Shown here piece after piece: positions 1 to 4,693 of a DNA stretch of 5,805 bases. Within the stretch, counting starts at the first letter, position 1. Every line of letters starts with the position of its first letter. Position numbers and translations under genes: made by a program. The DNA comes from Candidatus Latescibacterota bacterium. Its GTDB lineage: Bacteria; Latescibacterota; UBA2968. Below the pieces are notes generated by a model. The model saw only the letters and a list, made by a program, of their open reading frames with translations, was not told the origin of the DNA and searched no databases. Where the stretch lies: positions 1 to 5,805 of the forward strand of contig JABIFK010000100.1 of NCBI GenBank assembly GCA_018650745.1, in the 5' to 3' direction.

Positions 1-843
1 ATTCAAGCGGTGCCACGTGGTTGTGTTGTGAGTGATGTGGGCAGTACTAAGCGTGCATTGGTAGAACGGGCAGATGTGATTGGACGGTCAGATGTGCATT
101 TTGTGGGCGGGCACCCCATGGCAGGTTCTGAGAAGAGTGGTGTGGGCGCAGCGGATCCATTTTTATTTGAAAATGCATTGTATGTGTTGACGCCTGCAGC
201 ACGTGTGCCAGATTCATCGGTTAATGAAATGGTAGATTTAGTACGTTGTTTGGGGTCACGTCCAATGCTTATGGATGCTGAAACTCACGACCGTGTGGCT
301 GCGGCAGTGAGCCATGTGCCACAGATGATTGCGACAGCGTTGGTGAATTTGGTGGGGCGGTTAAATGAGGCTGATGGTTTGCCATTGCAGATGGCTGCTG
401 GCGGTTTTCGCGATTTGACGCGGATTGCGTCGAGTCCATTTGCCATGTGGCGTGATATTTGTCAAACCAATACAGTACCGATTCGTGAGATGCTTGATGC
501 GTATATTGGTGAACTGACAGCTGTTCGCAATAAAGTGGATCAAGAAGCATTGGCCGACAATTTTACGTATGCGAATGAAATTAGAAATGGCATCCCAAAA
601 GATTCGAAGGGGTTTTTGCATCCACTGCATGAGGTTATGTTGGTGGCTGAAGATAAGCCGGGTGTGATTGCAGATGTGGCGACGCGCTTGGCGCAGGCCA
701 ATGTGAATATTGAAGACATTGAAGTTCTAAAGGTTCGTGAAGGTGAAGGCGGCACCATTCGGATGGGGTTTGGCAAACAAGCGGATGCTGAACAAGCTGT
801 AGATATTTTAAATGGGGTTGGTTATCAGGTTCGATTGCGATAG
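1..843 (+). CDS. tyrA: Prephenate/arogenate dehydrogenase with C-terminal ACT domain, 5'-truncated by the window edge
   Basis: It catalyses oxidative decarboxylation of prephenate or arogenate on the tyrosine branch, in the cytoplasm. The frame is open from base 1 (Ile-Gln-Ala, then Val at base 10), so the true start lies upstream. About 280 residues are visible; family members with an ACT domain run to roughly 365, so the missing part should be the N-terminal Rossmann dinucleotide loop. Visible motifs in order: DVGSTK (bases 34-51), GHPMAGSEKSG (109-141), SHVPQMIATAL (310-342), GGFRDLTRIASS (400-435) and MWRDI (445-459). From about base 625 an ACT domain follows (EDKPGVIADVATRLAQANVN), the usual place for tyrosine feedback binding. 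Oddity: the family SHLPH motif reads SHVPQ, so its second His is Gln (bases 322-324). Substrate (prephenate or arogenate) cannot be decided. The aroA-like gene follows after 13 nt, probably in one transcript. Confidence 0.95.
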   Translation: MQAVPRGCVVSDVGSTKRALVERADVIGRSDVHFVGGHPMAGSEKSGVGAADPFLFENALYVLTPAARVPDSSVNEMVDLVRCLGSRPMLMDAETHDRVAAAVSHVPQMIATALVNLVGRLNEADGLPLQMAAGGFRDLTRIASSPFAMWRDICQTNTVPIREMLDAYIGELTAVRNKVDQEALADNFTYANEIRNGIPKDSKGFLHPLHEVMLVAEDKPGVIADVATRLAQANVNIEDIEVLKVREGEGGTIRMGFGKQADAEQAVDILNGVGYQVRLR

Positions 844-856
844 GGAGTGATGGGGT

Positions 857-2152
857 ATGCAAGAGGTGATGGGACATGTCAGTCAAGAAGCGCGTGGGTT
901 AAAAGGGGAATGTAACACACCTGGTAATCCAAGTATTGCATTGATGACATTGGCATTGGCTGCTAAGTGTGATGGTGAGACGGTTATTCGCAACTGTTCG
1001 AAACGGCCAGAAGTTGCGCCTTTGGTTATGGCATTGGAACAATTGGGTATTTCGATTACATATAAAGATCAAGAGACGGTTGTTACAGGTGGCAACCTCG
1101 AGGCACCGGATCATCCTTTTTCGGTCGGTCAATCTGATTTGTTGTTGGGATGTTTGGCTGGTATGACTGCGGGTGAAGGTTTTCGAACAAAACTTGAAGG
1201 CGAGGCTGAGGGTGAGGGTGTGGTTGCCGCATTAGAGGCGTTGGGGGCAAAGGTCGACAAACCTGTAGAAGGGATTTACCCTATTGGTGTTGGTGGGAAA
1301 GAATTAACGGCAGCAAAACATATCATTCAAGATCCCAATTCTTCAGTGAAAGCAGCGTTCTTTTTAGCAGGGTTGGGCACGTCGGGTGACATTCACTTGG
1401 TGCAGAATACTGCAGGTGATGATGACTTTGAAGTATTACTCAAGACCGCAGGTGTTCCATTTGAAAAAGAAAAAGAAGTGGGCAAAGACGGGTATCATTT
1501 GGTGATGCGAAATGAGCAAGCCCCACAAGGTGTGTTGCATGACTTGCCGGGTGATCCTGATGCCGCATTGTATTTGCTGGGTGTGGCTGCCATGTTGTCC
1601 CGTTCTGAGTTGATCTTGCATTATGTGGGGAACGATTGGAAAACACGCAGAGCGCTGGAATTGTTGCGGCGTTTTAATGCTCAGCTCGAAATTCAGGTAG
1701 CACGCTCAGAGTCTAAATTTCCGATTCGGACTGTGACTGCCAAACCTTCAGAATTGCGCCGCACACGCATTGGTGGCGATCACACTGCACTGTTTTTGAA
1801 CGAGGTTCCTTTTTTGGCTATTTTGGGTACGCAAGCTGCGGGTGAAACGGTTATTAGAGATGCTCAAAAGTTGCGAGAAGGAGACGCAGATTGTTTGGCA
1901 CTTATGGCGGACAATTTACGCCGTTTGGGTGCCAAAGTAGGTGAAATGCCCGATGGTTTGGTCGTACAAGGTCCTGTATCTTTACAAGGTGCAGAATTAG
2001 ATGCTGGAGGAGATACACGTGTGGCAGTTGCATTGGCTATGGCTGGTTTGGTGGCCGAAGGCGAAACGCAGATTGCCAACGTAGGAACCATGCGTGAAGA
2101 TTTTGCGGAGCTGTTTTCGTGTTTGGAGACCGTTGTTAACGCAAAGAGGTGA
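857..2152 (+). CDS. EPSP-synthase-fold protein in the aroA position with most catalytic residues replaced (probable pseudoenzyme or repurposed enzyme)
   Basis: This 431-residue protein has the length and motif order of 3-phosphoshikimate 1-carboxyvinyltransferase: ARGLKGE (12-18), PGNPS (22-26), LEALGA (126-131), SSVKAAFFLAG (162-172), DPDAALYLLGVAA (233-245), NEVPFLAI (315-322), LREGDADCLALMADNLRRLG (339-358) and DTRVAVALAMAGL (386-398). By eye alignment to E. coli numbering, K22 is Pro25, R27 is Met30, the GNAGT loop is GQSDL (91-95), Q171 is Val164, D313 is Asn315, the KESDR loop is GDADC (342-346) and H385 is Thr387. There is no Arg in the R124 segment, and the SFPxF block is MREDF (412-416). 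Ser26, Ser162, Ser163 and Arg388 remain. Ordinary EPSP synthase activity is therefore doubtful, and I withhold the symbol aroA. The ATG at 857 has AGGGAG (842-847) 9 nt upstream; ATG 869 has no spaced RBS. The frame is clean and base use matches its neighbours, so it is not a decaying pseudogene. Confidence 0.85.
   Translation: MQEVMGHVSQEARGLKGECNTPGNPSIALMTLALAAKCDGETVIRNCSKRPEVAPLVMALEQLGISITYKDQETVVTGGNLEAPDHPFSVGQSDLLLGCLAGMTAGEGFRTKLEGEAEGEGVVAALEALGAKVDKPVEGIYPIGVGGKELTAAKHIIQDPNSSVKAAFFLAGLGTSGDIHLVQNTAGDDDFEVLLKTAGVPFEKEKEVGKDGYHLVMRNEQAPQGVLHDLPGDPDAALYLLGVAAMLSRSELILHYVGNDWKTRRALELLRRFNAQLEIQVARSESKFPIRTVTAKPSELRRTRIGGDHTALFLNEVPFLAILGTQAAGETVIRDAQKLREGDADCLALMADNLRRLGAKVGEMPDGLVVQGPVSLQGAELDAGGDTRVAVALAMAGLVAEGETQIANVGTMREDFAELFSCLETVVNAKR
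2143..2149 (+). promoter_or_regulatory. Ribosome binding site of the microprotein
   Basis: AAAGAGG sits inside the last codons of the aroA-like gene, 7 nt before the ATG at 2157. It is the main argument for starting the microprotein there and not at the upstream in-frame ATG at 2094, and it suggests translational coupling. Confidence 0.7.
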
Positions 2153-2156
2153 TGCT

Positions 2157-2297
2157 ATGAAGATTCTTTTTAAACTGGCAGTTTGGACATTGGTGGTGAT
2201 TTTTGGTGGTGTGTTGTTTATTCGGTATACCTATGATTGCTCGTGGAAAGAGAGCTTTGATATTGCCGATGAATTTGTAAATGATTTGTTGGGATAG
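2157..2297 (+). CDS. 46-residue single-pass membrane microprotein
   Basis: I do not recognise a family. The ATG at 2157 lies 4 nt after the stop of the aroA-like gene, and AAAGAGG (2143-2149), inside the end of that gene, gives a good ribosome binding site with 7-nt spacing. An in-frame ATG at 2094 lies within the upstream gene and is less likely. The protein starts MKILFK. A hydrophobic helix spans about residues 7-22 (LAVWTLVVIFGGVLFI), then RYTYDC and an acidic, amphipathic-looking tail (ESFDIADEFVNDLLG). Two N-terminal lysines suggest the N terminus is cytoplasmic and the tail external, by the positive-inside rule, although Arg23 follows the helix. The tail has one Cys (residue 28). The close junction implies translational coupling with the aroA-like gene. 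A function cannot be inferred. Confidence 0.7.
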   Translation: MKILFKLAVWTLVVIFGGVLFIRYTYDCSWKESFDIADEFVNDLLG

Positions 2298-2301
2298 AAG
2301 A

Positions 2302-2328
2302 GCAAGTAAAAAGTAAAAAGGTAAAAAT
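2302..2328 (+). repeat. Short A-rich heptad repeat after the microprotein stop
   Basis: GCAAGT (2302-2307) is followed by AAAAAGT, AAAAAGG and TAAAAAT, a period of 7 bases. The same GCAAGT lead and the same units recur after aroE (3263-3311), so this is a dispersed spacer element and not local low complexity. No function is apparent. Confidence 0.8.
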
Positions 2329-2330
2329 TT

Positions 2331-2368
2331 CAACAGCATAGTCTTTATGGTGTGATTTTTTGCTGTTG
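2331..2368 (+). other. Inverted repeat upstream of aroE (possible RNA hairpin)
   Basis: CAACAGCA (2331-2338) and TGCTGTTG (2361-2368) are perfect 8-bp complements separated by 22 nt. The right arm ends 15 nt before the aroE Shine-Dalgarno. No T-run follows, so it does not look like an intrinsic terminator. An overlapping pairing, AAAAAT (2323-2328) with ATTTTT (2355-2360), would cross this stem, so the two could be alternatives or form a pseudoknot. Seen directly as complementarity; any regulatory role is inference. Confidence 0.4.
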
Positions 2369-2383
2369 TTGGTTATATGATGC

Positions 2384-2389
2384 AAGGAG
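2384..2389 (+). promoter_or_regulatory. Ribosome binding site fixing the aroE TTG start
   Basis: AAGGAG lies 6 nt before the TTG at 2396. The nearby ATGs at 2377 and 2380 are in other frames, and family alignment places the AroE N terminus here, so the TTG start is well supported. Confidence 0.85.
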
Positions 2390-2395
2390 TGTGTT

Positions 2396-3262
2396 TTGAA
2401 CATTCGTGCAACGAGTCAAATTTTGGGCGTCATCGGGCATCCGGTGGCGCATTCGTTTTCGCCAGATATGCACAATGCGGCTATTGCGGCATTGGGTGTG
2501 GATTATTGTTATGTGGCATTTCATGTGTTGCCAGAGCGTGTGGGGGAGGCCATAAATGGTTTGCGTGGTCTGAACATTCGTGGTCTCAATGTAACAATAC
2601 CGCATAAGTTGGCTGTTATGGAGCATATGGATCGCATTTCGGAAGAAGCTTTGGCTGTTGGTGCGGTTAATACAATTTCTTTGGAAGACGGGGAATTGAT
2701 TGGGTATAACACGGATGTTTATGGTGTGTTGACTGGGTTACGTGAGATTGCTGGTGTGACAAAGTTTCCCGAACATTGTGTTGTTTTGGGGGCGGGCGGC
2801 GCTGCACGTGCTGTAACTTATGCGTTGGGAAATCAAGATGGCGTAAAACGTGTCACCCTGTTGAATCGAACTGTAGAACGTGCTGAAGCGCTTGCAGCAG
2901 ATATGGAGAAGGTCACTGGCAAAATCATAGATGTGGGTCGCATGGATGCTGGTGAGCAAGCGCGCGCTTTTGCAGATGCGGGGTTGGTTGTTAATGTGAC
3001 ATCACTGGGTATGTTCCCCAATGTGGATGCGTCGCCATTGGTTGATGTGAAAGCCGTACATTCGGAAATGGTTTTGTACGATACGGTGTTTAACCCCTTA
3101 GAGACGCAATTGATGCGAGAATTTAAGTCTGTAGGGGCATCGGCATTTGGTGGGTTGGATATGTTGGTTTATCAGGGGGCACGCTCATTTGAAATTTGGA
3201 CAGGCACGATGCCACCTGTGGATGTGATGAAGCAAGTGGTGGTGAAGCGATTTGAAGGATAG
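2396..3262 (+). CDS. aroE: Shikimate dehydrogenase (NADP+)
   Basis: It reversibly reduces 3-dehydroshikimate to shikimate with NADPH in the cytoplasm. The protein has 288 residues, a normal length. The substrate domain shows GHPVAHSFSPDMHNAA (14-29), with the shikimate-binding Ser pair 20 and 22, then NVTIPHK (65-71) with catalytic Lys71, GAVNTI (89-94) and GYNTD (103-107) with catalytic Asp107. The cofactor domain has the glycine loop GAGGAARAV (132-140) and NRTVERA (157-163), the arginine-bearing stretch typical of NADP preference. NVTSLGM (200-206) and GGLDMLVYQGARSFEIWTG (252-270) close the active site, with Gln260. All key residues are present, unlike in the upstream aroA-like protein. 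The start is TTG with AAGGAG 6 nt upstream. It is separated from the upstream genes by 98 nt, so it may or may not share their transcript. Confidence 0.97.
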   Translation: MNIRATSQILGVIGHPVAHSFSPDMHNAAIAALGVDYCYVAFHVLPERVGEAINGLRGLNIRGLNVTIPHKLAVMEHMDRISEEALAVGAVNTISLEDGELIGYNTDVYGVLTGLREIAGVTKFPEHCVVLGAGGAARAVTYALGNQDGVKRVTLLNRTVERAEALAADMEKVTGKIIDVGRMDAGEQARAFADAGLVVNVTSLGMFPNVDASPLVDVKAVHSEMVLYDTVFNPLETQLMREFKSVGASAFGGLDMLVYQGARSFEIWTGTMPPVDVMKQVVVKRFEG

Positions 3263-3311
3263 GCAAGTAAAAAAGGCAAAAGTAAAAAGTAAAAAGTAAA
3301 AAGGCAAAAGT
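3263..3311 (+). repeat. A-rich heptad repeat array directly after the aroE stop
   Basis: Beginning at the first base after the TAG: GCAAGT, AAAAAAGG (one 8-base unit), CAAAAGT, AAAAAGT, AAAAAGT, AAAAAGG and CAAAAGT, then a degenerate GAAGGCAAC. The period is 7 bases. It shares its GCAAGT lead and unit types with 2302-2328. The rest of this spacer (3312-3357) shows no terminator hairpin and no promoter I can defend. Confidence 0.85.
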
Positions 3312-3357
3312 GAAGGCAACTGTGTAAGGCCAGATTTGTTGGTTCATTGTATCATTT

Positions 3358-3363
3358 AAGGGA
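3358..3363 (+). promoter_or_regulatory. Ribosome binding site supporting the GTG start of the methyltransferase gene
   Basis: AAGGGA lies 6 nt before the GTG at 3370. No in-frame ATG precedes the conserved UbiE N-terminal block, so the GTG start is preferred. Confidence 0.75.
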
Positions 3364-3369
3364 ATTTTT

Positions 3370-4092
3370 GTGGTTGATCGTGATGTGTTGGTGAAACCCG
3401 AAGCGAAGCGTGTGTTTGTCCGGCGCATGTTTGATGGCATTGCGGGTACGTATGATTTGCTCAACCATGTACTGAGTTTGGGCATTGATATTGTATGGCG
3501 CAAGCAGACCATTGATAAATTACAGCCCGAAGCAAATTGGCATATTTTGGACTTGGCTACAGGCACGGGTGATTTGGGTTTTGAGTCGGCAAAAAGAGGG
3601 ACACACATTGATGTGGTTGGTGTGGACCTGTCCGTGCCGATGTTGCGCAAAGGGGTAGAGAAGAATCCTGCAAAATCTGATACCTTGAAATTTTTGTGTG
3701 GAGATTGTGAACATTTGCCCTTTCCCAATGAATTGTTTGATGGATTGACGATTGGATTTGGCATTCGGAATGTGGCCAACTTAGAACCCGCATTAATGGA
3801 AATGTGTCGGGTGATTAAACCGGGTGGACGGGCCGCCATTTTGGAATTTTCACGTCCGCGTACACCGTTTTTTCGGAGCATTTATAATTTTTATTTTAGA
3901 TCCATTTTGCCAATCATTGGGCGTCTGATTTCACGTGACCCGAGTGCGTATCATTATTTGTATGAATCCGTGATGAGGTTTCCCGAAGGGCCTGAGTTTT
4001 GTCGCCGTTTGGAAAATGCTGGGTTTACTCAGGTGCAGGCGTTTCGTCTGACATTTGGCATTGCGACAATTTATATGGCCCATAAAAATTAG
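3370..4092 (+). CDS. menG: UbiE/MenG-type quinone C-methyltransferase
   Basis: This is a SAM-dependent methyltransferase acting on a membrane quinone precursor (demethylmenaquinone, or the ubiquinone-pathway intermediate). The 240 residues match the family length. Visible motifs: VRRMFDGIAGTYDLLNHVLS (17-36) with WR at 43-44, SAM motif I DLATGTGDL (61-69), the acidic loop GVDLS (84-88), GDCEHLPF (111-118), FGIRNV (130-135), VIKPGGRAAILEFSRP (148-163) and the family block YHYLYESVMRFP (194-205). Together these are specific to UbiE/MenG. The choice of menG over ubiE is inference: no other ubiquinone gene is visible, and many lineages with this kind of cluster use menaquinone. The start is GTG. 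The neighbouring aroE supplies the chorismate pathway from which menaquinone is made, which fits. The next gene follows after 21 nt, so the two are probably co-transcribed. Confidence 0.92.
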   Translation: MVDRDVLVKPEAKRVFVRRMFDGIAGTYDLLNHVLSLGIDIVWRKQTIDKLQPEANWHILDLATGTGDLGFESAKRGTHIDVVGVDLSVPMLRKGVEKNPAKSDTLKFLCGDCEHLPFPNELFDGLTIGFGIRNVANLEPALMEMCRVIKPGGRAAILEFSRPRTPFFRSIYNFYFRSILPIIGRLISRDPSAYHYLYESVMRFPEGPEFCRRLENAGFTQVQAFRLTFGIATIYMAHKN

Positions 4093-4113
4093 AATTTCAA
4101 TGGAGTTGAGACA

Positions 4114-4578
4114 ATGCCCTTATGGATGATGCAGGCCGTTTTGATTGTGGCTCCGCTGCTGTTGGGTATTTCTATTACTGCATATTGGCGTTTGCGGCGT
4201 ATGATACAAGATAGCCCCAAACCCATTGTTCTGTTTTTACAAAAACGTTGGAATGTGTTGTTGATCGTGACGGGTGGGTTGGTTTTGTTTCGTGGGGCTG
4301 CCATCTCATATGGCGTTGGGTTTGTTGCGCAGGTATTTGGTTTTTTGTTGTCTTTAGAGTTTTTCTATTTGGCCTATGTGAATATTTGTGTGATGATGAG
4401 TGCGCGTGGCGTTTTGATGGGCATGCGCTTTGTTCCTTGGCAACACTTTTCGGGTTATGAATGGATTAATGAGCGTGATGTGATGCTTACATCTCATCGG
4501 CGGCGTTATCGTTTTCGAATTCCTGCGCAAGTGAAGTCAGAGGTAGAAGAAGTCTTGGACTTGAATATTCTAAAATAA
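4114..4578 (+). CDS. Membrane protein with three predicted helices and a basic soluble C-terminal domain
   Basis: This is a 154-residue protein without a firm family. Hydrophobic helices are predicted at about residues 5-24, 46-65 and 68-95. The C-terminal third (about 98-154) is soluble and beta-rich in appearance: VPWQHFSGYEWINERDV (107-123), then basic SHRRRYRFRIP (127-137) and the acidic helix SEVEEVLDL (142-150). A PW..F..Y.W stretch after membrane helices resembles the DUF5673/PH-like small membrane proteins, but that comparison is from memory and weak. The ATG at 4114 has TGGAG (4101-4105) 8 nt upstream. It lies 21 nt after the quinone methyltransferase, so co-transcription is likely; a link to a membrane quinone step is possible but unproven. 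Confidence 0.85.
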   Translation: MPLWMMQAVLIVAPLLLGISITAYWRLRRMIQDSPKPIVLFLQKRWNVLLIVTGGLVLFRGAAISYGVGFVAQVFGFLLSLEFFYLAYVNICVMMSARGVLMGMRFVPWQHFSGYEWINERDVMLTSHRRRYRFRIPAQVKSEVEEVLDLNILK

Positions 4579-4633
4579 AATGTCGCAAGTCGAACGGCGT
4601 TGAGAACTATTGGATTTTAAGATTTTGACCTGT

Positions 4634-4663
4634 GACTTGAGACCTTTGGACTTGAGACTTAAG
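4634..4663 (+). repeat. 15-bp tandem repeat, two copies, in the argS leader
   Basis: GACTTGAGAC occurs at 4634-4643 and again at 4649-4658; the full units are GACTTGAGACCTTTG and GACTTGAGACTTAAG. A second direct repeat, TTTAAGATTTT (4616-4626 and 4665-4675), flanks the pair. This spacer lacks the AAAAAGT heptads of the other two. The remaining bases (4579-4615) hold no gene that I can support. Confidence 0.75.
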
Positions 4664-4678
4664 GTTTAAGATTTTTTT
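4640..4678 (+). terminator. Weak terminator-like stem and T-run before argS
   Basis: AGACCTT (4640-4646) can pair with AAGGTTT (4661-4667), with one G-U pair and a 14-nt loop; a smaller alternative is CTTAA/TTAAG (4658-4662 and 4666-4670). Seven T's follow at 4672-4678. The stem is weak and AT-rich, and it ends close to the argS ribosome binding site, so termination is only a possibility. Confidence 0.25.
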
Positions 4679-4680
4679 GA

Positions 4681-4686
4681 TTGGAG
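4681..4686 (+). promoter_or_regulatory. Ribosome binding site supporting the argS GTG start
   Basis: TTGGAG lies 7 nt before the GTG at 4694. The reading frame begins there with SNPFVEEIA, as expected for the N-terminal domain of ArgRS. Confidence 0.75.
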
Positions 4687-4693
4687 TTTTATC

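Noticed and set aside
857..2152. The aroA-like gene as a decaying pseudogene or sequencing artefact
   Set aside because: There is no internal stop or frameshift over 431 codons, hydrophobic core positions and glycine turns of the fold are kept, and base composition matches the neighbours. Loss is confined largely to ligand-binding positions.
2094..2156. Longer start for the microprotein at the in-frame ATG 2094
   Set aside because: It would overlap the aroA-like gene by about 60 bases and would put a non-hydrophobic, Arg-containing stretch before MKILFK. The ATG at 2157 has a far better ribosome binding site.
2377..2607. 76-codon plus-strand frame starting at ATG 2377
   Set aside because: It overlaps aroE in another frame. 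The AroE frame from TTG 2396 carries all family motifs and has the properly spaced Shine-Dalgarno.
2302..3311. CRISPR-like array from the heptad repeats
   Set aside because: The units are 7 bases, contiguous and without spacers, and no cas genes are present.
3312..3357. Promoter for the methyltransferase gene (TTGTTG near 3337 and TGTATCAT-like sequence near 3348)
   Set aside because: The spacing between the two boxes is far shorter than 16-18 nt and the matches are poor.
3123..3881. 252-codon open frame on the minus strand
   Set aside because: It lies antisense to the end of aroE and much of the quinone methyltransferase gene, both of which carry full family motifs. Its translation has no recognisable domain and is explained by the skewed codon use of the plus strand.
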